A program made the position numbers and the translations under genes. The notes beneath the pieces are model-generated. The model had not been told where the DNA came from. It did no database searches and saw only the letters and a list, made by a program, of their open reading frames with translations. DNA of 64,000 nt from Clostridia bacterium (lineage in GTDB: Bacteria > Bacillota > Clostridia > Christensenellales > Pumilibacteraceae): contig JAAWAB010000002.1 in the NCBI GenBank assembly GCA_022791915.1, forward strand, positions 62,001 to 126,000. The letters are read 5' to 3'. Within the stretch, counting starts at the first letter, position 1; every line of letters starts with the position of its first letter. Below are positions 52,122 to 61,098 of the stretch, one piece after another.

Positions 52122-52280
52122 TTATGTAAACGGAAAAAATCCCTGCGGTTTATTCTCCGTTTTCCACTGCGCGCAAAAAAGCGCGCGGAATTTACGCAAT
52201 CGTTTCAACAGTTCGGCATAATCGACTTGCGCTATCTGCATAAGCGCCGTTTTATCGTTTTGCACTGCATAACGCCGCAT
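52122..52280 (-). pseudogene. Possible gene remnant or small ORF downstream of ppk
   Basis: One minus-strand frame ends at 52122 and reads well back to ATG 52280 (MRRYAVQNDKTALMQIAQVD, then YAELLKRLRKFRALF and ENKPQGFF). The frame stays open upstream, through the end of ppk in another phase, without a good start or ribosome site. The helical, Leu/Arg-spaced pattern with W-x-x-ENKP-x-G looks like the C-terminal helix of some glycosidases, such as family 20 enzymes, but this is weak. It may be the 3' remnant of a lost gene. Confidence 0.35.
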
Positions 52281-52372
52281 TTGTCGCCGCCAAAGAATGC
52301 CCGTTATGCGGCGCAGAACCCGTCCGCAATCACATTGGGTACCGAAACTCTTTATGCGGTGCGCGCTTATTC

Positions 52373-54397
52373 TTACAGCGGGTCTTCCTGACTGTTGATT
52401 TTCCGCTCGCCTTCGGCGGGAAATACGGGCACGTAAACGCCTTCGCTTGTCAAGCGGCGCGCTTTCACGTTGTCGGCAAGCATGTTCTGCAAACGGGCGA
52501 ACACAGTCGCTTTGATATCGGGGTCGAGTATGGGCGTAGCAATTTCCACTCGCTTGTCGGTGTTGCGCGTCATAAGGTCGGCAGACGAAATGAATACTTC
52601 GTCACCCGTTTCGCCGAACGCATAAATACGCGAGTGCTCCAAAAATCTGCCTACAATGCTCACCACGCGAATGTTTTCCGTTTTGCCTTTTGCTTCGGGT
52701 AATAAACAGCAAATACCGCGCACGACCAAAGAAATTTTTACGCCCGCCTTGCTTGCCTTAATAAAGCGGTCTATCATTTCCAAATCGGTCAAACTGTTCA
52801 TTTTGGCATAGATAGCGGCAGGTTCTCCCCGTTCCGCCTTTTCGATTTCACGGTCTATCCGCGCCAAAAGTCCGCTTTTGAGCGAGTGCGGCGCAATCAA
52901 TAACTTGCGGTAATCCTGTTCTATGTTGCCTATGGCAAGATTGCGGAAAAAGGCGGCGCCGTCCTGCCCGATTTCTTCGTCAGCCGTAATAATATTGAGG
53001 TCGGTGTACTGCTTGCTGGTGGCTTCGTTATAGTTGCCCGTTCCCAAATGCGTGATATATTTGATTTCGTCGCCGCGAGAAAGCACAATGCTGATAATTT
53101 TGGAATGCACTTTATAGTTGCCCACCCCGTAGAAAATGGTGCAACCCGCTTCTTTGAGAACGTGCGCGTAATAAAGATTGTTTTCCTCGTCGAATCGGGC
53201 GCAAAGCTCGATAACAACCGTTACTTCGATTCCGTTTTCGCTGGCGCGTTTGAGCGCTTCCACAATGCGACTGTGGTCGTCCAACCGATAAATGGTAATT
53301 TTAATGCTTGCCACTTCTTTGCTTTCGGCACATTCTTCGAGCAACCGCACCAACGTGCCGAAACTGTCGTACGGGTACGAAAGAAACAGGTCTTTGCGCA
53401 ATATGCGGGCAATCAGACTGCCGTCGCTCTCGCGCACGCCTTTGGGACGAAAGGGCGCGTATTTCCGTTTTGCCGCGTCCGAATCGGATAAAATCGAATC
53501 GAGTTTGCATAGATATTTGCAATCGAGCGGATAGGAATGCGTAAAACACTGCTTGCATTTGATTCCCAGATTTTCGGTCATAAACTCGATAACGCCGTCG
53601 TCGTCCCCGTCCGTTTCCAGACGAACGGCGTCGAACGTGGCACGCATTTCGATTTTTTCTTTGAGATATTTGGCAAAATCGTAGTCGTATTCGCTGTCGC
53701 AATCGGCTTCGTCGGTTTCAAAGTCGGCATTGCGCGTAACGCGCACAAGCGATTTTCCTTCGCACTTATATCCCGCAAACGCAAGGTGCCCGTATTCTTT
53801 CACCAAATCTTCCAGCGTGATAAACGACGTTTTTTTGCCGGAAAACACGTAAATCGGTTTCACTTTGGCAGGTAACGGCATAACGCCTATCATTTCTCTG
53901 CCGCCGCGCGTTAGGCGCAAAATCAGGTAAACGTGCGCGTTTTCAAACCGCATGAGCGGATGTTTTGCATCCAGCACCATGGGGGACAGAAACGGCAACA
54001 CGGACGACTGAAAATACTTTTTGAGTTCTTCTTTTCGCGCGTCCGAAAATTTGTTGCGCACCTGATGAATTCCGCTTTCTTTCAGGTCTTTTTTCAGTTC
54101 GCCGAAAATGGCGCCCGCCTGCGCGCACAGCTTTTTTGTTTCGGCATAAATGCCCGAAAGCTGTTCCGACGCCGTCAGTTTGGTTTTATTTTCTTTGGTT
54201 TTGGGACTGACGGAATCCTGATTGTGCAAGCTCCCCACGCGCACCATATAAAACTCATCCAAATTGCCGCAAAAAATAGAAAAAAACTTGCACCGTTCGA
54301 GCACGGGCACGCTTTTATCCGCCGCCTGTTCGAGCACGCGTTTGTTGAACAAAAGCCAACTGTATTCTCTGTTGATATATTCGTCTTTGATAAACAT
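52373..54397 (-). CDS. ppk1: Polyphosphate kinase 1
   Basis: I start at ATG 54397 (MFIKDEYINREYSWLLFNKR), the usual PPK1 start; the frame is open to 54505. The 674-residue enzyme has the N-terminal domain (ERCKFFSIFCGNLDEFYMVR), the head domain, and two phospholipase-D-like domains. ITIYRLDDHSRIVEALKRA, VGNYKVHSKIISIV (autophosphorylated His) and THLGTGNYNEATSKQYTD lie in the first, and FISSADLMTRNTDKRVEI in the second. It makes polyphosphate from ATP, reversibly, often at the membrane. It follows pfkA by 64 bases on the same strand. Confidence 0.95.
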   Translation of the reverse strand: MFIKDEYINREYSWLLFNKRVLEQAADKSVPVLERCKFFSIFCGNLDEFYMVRVGSLHNQDSVSPKTKENKTKLTASEQLSGIYAETKKLCAQAGAIFGELKKDLKESGIHQVRNKFSDARKEELKKYFQSSVLPFLSPMVLDAKHPLMRFENAHVYLILRLTRGGREMIGVMPLPAKVKPIYVFSGKKTSFITLEDLVKEYGHLAFAGYKCEGKSLVRVTRNADFETDEADCDSEYDYDFAKYLKEKIEMRATFDAVRLETDGDDDGVIEFMTENLGIKCKQCFTHSYPLDCKYLCKLDSILSDSDAAKRKYAPFRPKGVRESDGSLIARILRKDLFLSYPYDSFGTLVRLLEECAESKEVASIKITIYRLDDHSRIVEALKRASENGIEVTVVIELCARFDEENNLYYAHVLKEAGCTIFYGVGNYKVHSKIISIVLSRGDEIKYITHLGTGNYNEATSKQYTDLNIITADEEIGQDGAAFFRNLAIGNIEQDYRKLLIAPHSLKSGLLARIDREIEKAERGEPAAIYAKMNSLTDLEMIDRFIKASKAGVKISLVVRGICCLLPEAKGKTENIRVVSIVGRFLEHSRIYAFGETGDEVFISSADLMTRNTDKRVEIATPILDPDIKATVFARLQNMLADNVKARRLTSEGVYVPVFPAEGERKINSQEDPL

Positions 54398-54461
54398 AAT
54401 TTTATTTCGTCCGATTCTTTTTACTTTCCGTCGCAGGAAAATTCGCCTTATAGGTAAAACT

Positions 54462-55532
54462 CTATTCGTCGCCGAAGCAAACGCCGATTCGCCGACCGCT
54501 CTCAATCATAGGGTGTTCAAGCGGAACCCATTTGGTTTTTCCCGCTATATCTTCGATTTTGTTGTACGTAAGACGTTCGCCCCGAATCGCCACCGTAGTG
54601 CCGAACAAGCCTTCTTTACACAAATATCCCGCATAGGCGCCCACTTCGGTGGAAAGCGCGCGGTCAAGCGCAGACGGACTGCCGCCGCGCTGAATGTGCC
54701 CGGGAATCACCACGCGCGTTTCCACGCCCGTACGGGCATTGATTTCGCGTGCAAGTCGATTGGTAAGCGTAACGTCGCCCGTTTCGCTCCGTTTTTGCAC
54801 GCGCTCCTTCTTTTTAAGCCCCGCTTCGCTTTTTTCTATTGCGCCTTCCGCTATGGCAATTATGCTGAAAGCCTTGCCCGCTTCGGCGCGTTCGCGTACT
54901 TTTTTGCACACAACGGCGGTGTCATACGGAATTTCGGGCAATAAAATAATATCGGCGCCGCCCGCAATGCCCGCGTATAATGTGAGCCACCCCACTTTGT
55001 TGCCCATAATCTCCACAAGCATGGTTCTGCCGTGACTTGCCGCCGTGGTATGAATGCGGTCGATACATTCGGTTGCCACGTCTACCGCCGAATAAAATCC
55101 GAACGTGACGTCGGTGCCGAAAATATCGTTATCGATTGTTTTGGGAAGTCCGATTACGTTCAGTCCTTCCGACACCAATAAAGCCGCCGATTTGTGCGTG
55201 CCCGCGCCGCCTAACGTGAGCAGCGCATTCAGCCCCATTTTTTTATAGTTCGACTTCATTTTCTGCACTTTGGTGGAATTGTTTTCTTCCACCTGCATTT
55301 TTTTGAACGGCTGACGGCTGGTGCCCAAAATGGTGCCGCCCACGTTGAGAATTCCCGAAAAATCCTCTTGTTTCATCTTTTTATATTCGCCCGAAATCAA
55401 TCCGCCGTATCCGTCGGCAATTCCGTATATTTCTACGCCTTTTATATTATTATATGCGTATTTGGCAAAACCGCGAATTACGGCGTTGAGCGCGGGGCAA
55501 TCACCGCCCGACGTTAAAATTCCTATTTTCAT
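54462..55532 (-). CDS. pfkA: 6-phosphofructokinase with altered nucleotide loop
   Basis: A 356-residue PFK. It has ILTSGGDCPALNAVIRG (ATP-site loop), DGYGGLISGEY, the catalytic LPKTIDNDIFGTDVTFGF (TIDND), VEIMGNKVGWLTLYAGIA and RGGSPSALDRALS. The loop that normally reads GGDGS/T reads LGGAGTHKSAALL, so the Mg-binding Asp is Ala. TIDND and most substrate residues are kept, so the protein is likely a PFK, but donor choice (ATP, PPi or other) or activity may differ. It sits between a glycerol kinase pseudogene and ppk1. Confidence 0.9.
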   Translation of the reverse strand: MKIGILTSGGDCPALNAVIRGFAKYAYNNIKGVEIYGIADGYGGLISGEYKKMKQEDFSGILNVGGTILGTSRQPFKKMQVEENNSTKVQKMKSNYKKMGLNALLTLGGAGTHKSAALLVSEGLNVIGLPKTIDNDIFGTDVTFGFYSAVDVATECIDRIHTTAASHGRTMLVEIMGNKVGWLTLYAGIAGGADIILLPEIPYDTAVVCKKVRERAEAGKAFSIIAIAEGAIEKSEAGLKKKERVQKRSETGDVTLTNRLAREINARTGVETRVVIPGHIQRGGSPSALDRALSTEVGAYAGYLCKEGLFGTTVAIRGERLTYNKIEDIAGKTKWVPLEHPMIESGRRIGVCFGDE

Positions 55533-55616
55533 ATTTTCTACCTCTTTTCCCTTCCGAGTTTCCGCACACCGTTAGTATAAACCCGTTGCCTTTTCTCATG
55601 CGTTGTTTCCGTTATT

Positions 55617-56005
55617 TTACCCTTTCGGTTGCCAACAAGCGCGCGCCACGGCGGTGTGCCAACCGTCCAAAAGTTCATCTCTCTTTTTCTCGTCGGTCTG
55701 TGGCGTGAACACCCGTTCGTCGAAATCCGAAAATTCGGACACGTTCCGCGCCGATTGGCGATTCCGATTGCTTCGATATCACGTGCGTCCACGCGCCCGT
55801 TCGCCGCCACGTTACGTATGCAATCACATACCGTTTCGATGATATCGCTCGGATTATGTTCTACCCACCCCGGTTGCGGATAAATCCGCGCAAATTCTTT
55901 TTGCGCAGTAACAACGATTTCCCCTCGTGCGTCGAACAGAACTGCGCACGCGCTCGTGGTTCCCCGGTCAACCGCAAGCGCATACTTTTTTCTTTTTTGA
56001 ATCAT
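55617..56005 (-). pseudogene. glpK: Glycerol kinase pseudogene with large internal deletion
   Basis: From 56005 the first 88 or so codons are a clean glycerol kinase N-terminus (YALAVDRGTTSACAVLFDA, YPQPGWVEHNPSDI, IEAIGIANRR). Just after ANRRGT, near 55740, the frame shifts. In the next frame the sequence reads SEFSDFDERVFTPQTDEKKR and DGWHTAVARACW, then a stop at 55617, which is the C-terminal end of glycerol kinase. About 360-370 codons between are missing. The gene is therefore a deletion remnant. The loss of the ATP and glycerol sites means no kinase activity. Confidence 0.85.
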
Positions 56006-56082
56006 ACGTGCAGTACAGCACGTTTGTATTCATTTTTCAACTTTTTTCGGGCAATTCCCGAAATACTCCGATTACGAAAATT

Positions 56083-56658
56083 TTACTTTTTATTTCCCGT
56101 GCATAGCGATACGCAAACCGTAATTGCGGGTACAAGCACTATCTGCAACAAAAGTCCGCGCAACCCCATTACCACCTGCGTCCATGCCGTTGTCGGCGAA
56201 AGAACGGCAACATGCCGAAAAACAACGGCGCAAAGTAAAAACACACATCTACCCGCAACCGCCGCCGCAATCACTGCGGGAAAAGTCCACCACACGCTTT
56301 TTGCGATTTTATGCGAGAACAATCCGGCAACAGCCGCAAACACGGCAAGTTCGATAACAATATACGGGAGTCTTGCCGCCGCGGGCATAGGGTTGCCGAA
56401 TGCAAGCGTTAAAAGAAAACTCGCAACGGGGGACAGAATCCCCACGCACAAGCCCCATTTTACTCCCAACAGGCACCCGCCTATCAACACAGGCAGATAC
56501 ATGGGCAACCATTGTATTCCGCCCGAAACGCCTGCCACACTATGTACCAGTTGCGGCAATAAAACCGCCAGGGCAATCACAACTGCCGAAACAACCGACT
56601 TGACAGCGACTCTCCGTCCGCCCGTAATACTCCTTTTTGCAAGTACGCTATCTATCAT
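56083..56658 (-). CDS. ECF transporter S component family protein
   Basis: I start at ATG 56658 (MIDSVLAKRSITGGRR) with AAGGAGGAG eleven bases before; the frame is open to 56694. The 191-residue protein has six hydrophobic segments. The pattern GGIQWLPMYLPVLIGGCLLG, GLCVGILSPVASFLLT, and ARLPYIVIELAVFAAVAGLF is that of vitamin-binding S components of energy-coupling factor transporters. The EcfA/T module must be elsewhere. The substrate (riboflavin, niacin, thiamine-like or other) cannot be fixed. Confidence 0.8.
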   Translation of the reverse strand: MIDSVLAKRSITGGRRVAVKSVVSAVVIALAVLLPQLVHSVAGVSGGIQWLPMYLPVLIGGCLLGVKWGLCVGILSPVASFLLTLAFGNPMPAAARLPYIVIELAVFAAVAGLFSHKIAKSVWWTFPAVIAAAVAGRCVFLLCAVVFRHVAVLSPTTAWTQVVMGLRGLLLQIVLVPAITVCVSLCTGNKK

Positions 56659-56770
56659 ATTGCGGAACTCCTCCTTACAAAAAAAGAATAGCATACCCGT
56701 AGCAAAAAGTCAACTTTATGCGGGCGGCACAGACACAAAGCCTTTTTTCGCAAATTTCTGCCGCTCGATT

Positions 56771-57337
56771 TTAATCGTCTTGCGGATTGCCCCACATAAT
56801 TTCGCCGTCGGCAAAAGCCGCGGCATACGGTTTTGCAAACAGCGACGCCAATGTGGGAATATAGCCGTAGTCGGCATCGTTACCCGCAAGCGCAATGCAA
56901 GCTACGGCGTCGCACCGCGCGGCTATTTTTTTCCAGTTGCCCGCAAGCAGAACATCCGTATCCACCAATAATCCCAAATCAAAATTTTTCAGACGCAGAA
57001 TTTTGATGGTGTCGCCCTCGCGGTAATCGCCGCCGCTTAAATTGAGCGTACGGTCCGCGATATCCACCAATCGCCCGAACGCAAACGTCATAACCGAAAC
57101 GCGACGGTCCTCGCCCAACCGCGTACCGCAACCACATAGAACGGGACATGCGCATTGCGCGGAAAGAGCCGCCGCTTGCGCGGCAAAAGCGGTACGCCCC
57201 GCAATCTCGTTATCCAACCGCACTTCTTCCGCCATAGAGCGAGCAATCAGCACCACGTCGGGCTTTTCGCTCGAAAGCGCGTCTGCCAAAGAATTTGCCA
57301 CGCCGACTTTTCCGACACCGATATTTACGACTTTCAT
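56771..57337 (-). CDS. Hypothetical cytoplasmic alpha/beta protein
   Basis: This 188-residue protein has a beta-alpha start (MKVVNIGVGKVGVANSLADA, PDVVLIARSM) and later strands such as NFDLGLLVDTDVLLAGNW and CDAVACIALAGND. The order of strand-Glu, Cys-rich middle and the pattern of a later acidic strand is loosely like carbon-nitrogen hydrolases (nitrilase fold), but no clear Glu-Lys-Cys triad is visible, so I leave it unassigned. It stands alone between the ECF S component and the transglutaminase-like gene. Confidence 0.55.
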   Translation of the reverse strand: MKVVNIGVGKVGVANSLADALSSEKPDVVLIARSMAEEVRLDNEIAGRTAFAAQAAALSAQCACPVLCGCGTRLGEDRRVSVMTFAFGRLVDIADRTLNLSGGDYREGDTIKILRLKNFDLGLLVDTDVLLAGNWKKIAARCDAVACIALAGNDADYGYIPTLASLFAKPYAAAFADGEIMWGNPQDD

Positions 57338-57385
57338 ATTCCCATAATATGGATACGGTTAAAAATAGGTGCGAAAAAGCATTAA

Positions 57386-57414
57386 GAAAAACGACGGGCT
57401 TTTTCAGCCCGCCG
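57386..57414 (-). terminator. Intrinsic terminator of the transglutaminase-like gene
   Basis: CGGCGGGCT (57414-57406 on minus) pairs with AGCCCGTCG (57400-57392), followed by a T-run. It lies 23 bases after the stop at 57438. Confidence 0.8.
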
Positions 57415-57437
57415 CTTGCGTTTTTTCGTTTTTTCCT

Positions 57438-60341
57438 TTATCGCGATTTTGCCGCCGTTGCGGGACGCGAAGTATTTACGGTGCGCTTTTTACCGCCGCC
57501 GTTACCCGATTTTCCGTTTCCGTTCTTGTTCTTATTCAGGAAGAACCATACAAGAACCACGACAACCGCCGACACAACAACCACGCAAACAATAACAATC
57601 GTAACGATTGCCGCCGTACTCAATCCCGTTTTGGCTTGCGGCATATTCACATCGTGCGCCACTGCCGTAATCATATCGTCCTGCGTTACAATCAAACGGG
57701 GCTGCGCCACTACAAATCCGTTTTCGGTACGGTATGCGGCTACACGCTCGGAAACAAAAGTGACTTCCAATTCGTTGTTTTTTGCAAGGTCGGCATACGT
57801 AAGCGTAAGTTTATCGCCTGCCATTTTTGCCGTTACGTCCTGTCCGTTCAACAACACACGGTTCACTTTGTAGCCTGCGTCCGCCGTCACGGTGTATTGC
57901 ACCGAATCGCCTTCTTCTACGGCGGTAACGTTTTGATTATCTACTTTTCCGCCCGAGCCGTTCACGTTTGCATAAATCGCCTTGGCGGCGCTCGCCTTGC
58001 TCGAATCGATTGCGCAAATCATAAACGGACTGAAACTTTTCACTGTGGCAATAATGCCGTATTCGCTGATTACACAGGGCACTTCCTCCACCGATTCGAT
58101 TGCGCCGTGCGCGTCGCGCGTATAGTGATATACCGTAAACGTTACGCCCGCGTCTTCGGGTCCGTATCCTTCAGGGAAGCCGAAGCCCACTTGCATATAG
58201 CTTCCTTCGGGCACACGTTGCACAACGCCGCACACTTGCAAATCGATTTCGTACGTGGAACTTGCTTTCACGTCTGTTGCGTCTAACCCGAGCGTATCGT
58301 CGCTCAACAGCGCGTCTTCCATTTTTTCGGCTTCCGTTTTGCTCGGCGAATTCACTACCAACATCAACTGGCTTCTCTGATTACCCACAATCGGCTGTCC
58401 GTTTTTGTCCATAAATTTGTTGAGCGACTCATCGTCCGCGCTCACGAATTTGGGCTGTCCGAACACCTGCATATACAATCTGCCGTCGTTAAATATTTTA
58501 GAACAGACCACCTGTTTCATTTTGTACGTGAGTCCCCCGGCTTCGGGTGTTTTCCCGCTTTTTTCACCCACAAGATTGGAGGGTACAAACTGATACGTTT
58601 CGCAGTTATGCGCGTAATATTTACTGGGTGTAAATGTAAATGAAAGCGTATTTGTTTCCGAATTCCACTTTACGTCGGTCGCCGATACGTATTCGGCAAT
58701 ATCGTCATGTTGTCCCGTGACAAGAACGCGCAAATCGTTTTCGCTCGTTCCTTCGGTAAATACAAGTTTTTCGCTGTATTGTATCGTAACGGGTTGCGGG
58801 TCGAAATTTTTAAGCATACCCGTTCCGTTGGGCGTTATTTTTTTAACGTACGGAGCGGGAATGTATTTCATATATGCGTCGTTTGCATACGGGATACTGA
58901 CAGCAATGATGTGTGCGTCGGTAAGACTTGCCGAATCATATACATAAGTACCTTCCGGCTCGTAATCGAATACGGCATACTGCGACAGTTCCACATTATG
59001 CAAAAGCATATCTTTTGTATAATCGCCCACGAAGAACGAAGCGATTTTATCCGCTTCTTCCGTTTCGTCGTAGCCCATATCGCGAATAAGAGCCGTTATG
59101 CTTGCCCATAAGCTCCACCCTTTATCCGTTTTATAACGGTAAGCAAAATACTTGCCCTCTTCTTTGAGTTGCGCCGCATTCATGCCGTTATATGCAACGC
59201 CCATCACAAGCGTATACTGTTCGGGTCTTTCCTCGTTTTGCAAATATCCCAATTCCGTGCCGTCTATCATTCCGCTGTCCGCAAACGTAAATCCGTTTTT
59301 ATCGGTATTCACACCGTAATCAAGGGGACGCAGAGCGGGATACACAAGTTCGAATCCCGAAGAAGAAATTACACCGTCGGCAACGTGATTGACCGAAAGC
59401 ATATCGTCGCCCACAAGCAAATATCTGCTACGGTTGCCGTTGGAAGAATTGTACGTAGGGTCCACACCGTACCACAATCCGTCTACGCGCACGGCGTTCC
59501 ACATATGTGCTTCATAACCTGCCGTGGAGTCTTTGGGCGCAATTCCCGAATACGCATACCCCTGCACAAGCGTGCACGGAATATTCAATTTATCCATAAT
59601 CGCTTTGAACGCGCGCGCATAGCCGCCGCACATTGCTTTTTTGTTTACAAGCGCGCCGTACGCCGTGTTTACGTTTCCGTCGTAAGCCACGTTGTCATGC
59701 GCGTCTTTGTTGGCGCCGTAGTCGTACTTCACGTTGCTCGCTATGTACTCATTTGCCGCCTTAATCTGCGAAACGGAATCTCCCCCCCCCGCTTTCGCCG
59801 CCGCCACAGCCGCGTCGAGAGCCGATTCATAAGCGGTGATTGCACTAACAACTTCGGTTTCACTCTTGAAAGTGTTTTCCGTATAGTAGTTATCGGCATT
59901 TCCCGTACCGATATACGCCGCATATTTGCCATCTTTCATGCCCGCGCTCAAATACAATTTGTACACGTCTACATAGAACAAATCGGGATGGTCCATATAA
60001 AAAGCATCGCGCGCCGCGCCGAGTGCCACGGGAACTTTGGCGGAATTGTTATCCACATATCCTTCCACTTCCGCTTGGGTCAGCACGCCTTCCGCAAGAA
60101 GGTCGTATTCCACGGTGCCCTTTTTGAAGTGCCCTTTTGCCGCCATGTCTTCCATAGCACGGTAGAACCGTTGTGCCATATCGCTGTTTTTCAATTCTTC
60201 GTAGTAGTATGTACGTCCTATGTTTTCGTTGTCCTCCGCAGACGCCGTAACTCCGCAAACAAACTGCGCACATACAAGCACGAGCGCAACACTCAATATA
60301 AGCGCCGACAACCCGAACTTTCGTTTTGTACTTTCTCTCAT
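57438..60341 (-). CDS. Secreted, membrane-anchored transglutaminase-like protein
   Basis: I start at ATG 60341 (MRESTKRKFGLSALILSV) with CGGAGG upstream; the frame is open to 60509. The 967-residue protein has a signal peptide (residues 8-35). Its transglutaminase-like domain has catalytic Cys238 (KKAMCGGYARAFKAI), His280 (YEAHMWNAV) and Asp295 (YGVDPTYN). Long beta-rich regions with an Ig- or SLH-like flavour follow (VKKITPNGTGMLKNFDPQPV). A C-terminal membrane helix (AAIVTIVIVCVVVVSAVVVV) and a basic cytoplasmic tail end it. It probably crosslinks or cleaves peptide bonds at the cell surface. A G9 tract lies in the coding strand at 59782-59790. Confidence 0.88.
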   Translation of the reverse strand: MRESTKRKFGLSALILSVALVLVCAQFVCGVTASAEDNENIGRTYYYEELKNSDMAQRFYRAMEDMAAKGHFKKGTVEYDLLAEGVLTQAEVEGYVDNNSAKVPVALGAARDAFYMDHPDLFYVDVYKLYLSAGMKDGKYAAYIGTGNADNYYTENTFKSETEVVSAITAYESALDAAVAAAKAGGGDSVSQIKAANEYIASNVKYDYGANKDAHDNVAYDGNVNTAYGALVNKKAMCGGYARAFKAIMDKLNIPCTLVQGYAYSGIAPKDSTAGYEAHMWNAVRVDGLWYGVDPTYNSSNGNRSRYLLVGDDMLSVNHVADGVISSSGFELVYPALRPLDYGVNTDKNGFTFADSGMIDGTELGYLQNEERPEQYTLVMGVAYNGMNAAQLKEEGKYFAYRYKTDKGWSLWASITALIRDMGYDETEEADKIASFFVGDYTKDMLLHNVELSQYAVFDYEPEGTYVYDSASLTDAHIIAVSIPYANDAYMKYIPAPYVKKITPNGTGMLKNFDPQPVTIQYSEKLVFTEGTSENDLRVLVTGQHDDIAEYVSATDVKWNSETNTLSFTFTPSKYYAHNCETYQFVPSNLVGEKSGKTPEAGGLTYKMKQVVCSKIFNDGRLYMQVFGQPKFVSADDESLNKFMDKNGQPIVGNQRSQLMLVVNSPSKTEAEKMEDALLSDDTLGLDATDVKASSTYEIDLQVCGVVQRVPEGSYMQVGFGFPEGYGPEDAGVTFTVYHYTRDAHGAIESVEEVPCVISEYGIIATVKSFSPFMICAIDSSKASAAKAIYANVNGSGGKVDNQNVTAVEEGDSVQYTVTADAGYKVNRVLLNGQDVTAKMAGDKLTLTYADLAKNNELEVTFVSERVAAYRTENGFVVAQPRLIVTQDDMITAVAHDVNMPQAKTGLSTAAIVTIVIVCVVVVSAVVVVLVWFFLNKNKNGNGKSGNGGGKKRTVNTSRPATAAKSR
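59782..59790 (-). repeat. Homopolymer tract, nine C (nine G on coding strand)
   Basis: Nine consecutive C encode the Gly-Gly-Gly run at about residue 186 of the transglutaminase-like protein. Slippage by one base would stop translation before the catalytic cysteine. Confidence 0.8.
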
Positions 60342-60377
60342 GAATATACCTCCGAAAATATTTTTGGTACGTTGCAT

Positions 60378-60406
60378 ATTATATGCTATCTTTTTGCGGT
60401 TGTCAA
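60378..60406 (-). promoter_or_regulatory. Promoter of the transglutaminase-like gene with palindrome
   Basis: On the minus strand TTGACA (60406-60401) and TATAAT (60383-60378) are exactly 17 bases apart. The -35 is centred in CGGTTGTCAACCG (60397-60409), the same 13-base palindrome as at 26187-26199. Confidence 0.8.
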
Positions 60407-60426
60407 CCGAAATAGCAAACAAATAA

Positions 60427-60573
60427 AGTCGGCAATACCGGTGTGTAATTCTCCGAAAAAGGTTGCCGAAGCATTCGACCTGGCATAGGCGCTTTAACGG
60501 CATGCCCAAAGAAACAGACCTGTTTACACAAGGATTGAACGACTATTGGGTGCGTTTGAAACGAGAGAAATAA
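60427..60573 (+). pseudogene. Possible transposase remnant
   Basis: A plus-strand frame with no start reads RLPKHSTWHRRFNGMPKETD, then LFTQGLNDYWVRLKREK and stop. The W-x-R-R-F spacing is like the N-terminal part of IS5-type transposases (PW-x-DLP ... W-x-x-x-x-x-RF). No inverted repeats or longer homology are seen. It is short and the match is only suggestive. Confidence 0.25.
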
Positions 60574-60622
60574 ACGAACGTATTGAACATTATAAAATCA
60601 ATTGTGGCGCATAAATAACCGT

Positions 60623-61036
60623 TCAACGCATTTCTTCCCGTTTTGCACGCAACAAAATAACTGCCCGAGCGGGGTCGGCGCAATCCGCCACGGCTTTTTC
60701 CATCGGGCACACCCCGTCGCCGCGGCGATTGATTATACAATCGGTGCGCACATTGCATGTATACGGAATATGATGAGCGACGAAAACGTCCGCCGCGCTC
60801 TGCGATAACACTTCGGCATAAACCGCCGCAACGCCCATATAAACATATAAAAGCGCCGCCGCTTTGCCCACGATTTTATCCGCCGCAGAAAAACCGCGCA
60901 CATCGCGGCTTTTATCAATTAACGCAAGTAAGGGAGAGATTCCCCGTTCCGTTCCGAATATCTCTTCGTTTTCCCGCACAAGAGCATAAGTAGCGCCGTC
61001 ATGCAGAATATGCCGTGCCCGTATCAAATCGGTCAT
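60623..61036 (-). CDS. DUF1893-family protein
   Basis: This 137-residue protein matches the DUF1893 pattern: HDGATYALVRENEEIFGTER, GFSAADKIVGKAAALLYVYM, and HIPYTCNVRTDCIINRRGDG with CPME close by. The conserved Cys residues and DKIVGKAAA motif are kept. The family is widespread in anaerobes and its function is not known. It is 62 bases past the aldo/keto reductase gene's 3' boundary on the low side, same strand, and may be co-transcribed with it. Confidence 0.85.
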   Translation of the reverse strand: MTDLIRARHILHDGATYALVRENEEIFGTERGISPLLALIDKSRDVRGFSAADKIVGKAAALLYVYMGVAAVYAEVLSQSAADVFVAHHIPYTCNVRTDCIINRRGDGVCPMEKAVADCADPARAVILLRAKREEMR

Positions 61037-61098
61037 ATTTCACCGTTTGCCGCACTGCTTCGTTGCGGCTTTCCCTTCCGAAACTCTCTGCGAATTTT

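Noticed and set aside
59169-60488. 439-codon plus-strand open frame opposite the transglutaminase-like gene
   Set aside because: Antisense to a gene with a complete catalytic triad and signal peptide; no start signal of its own.
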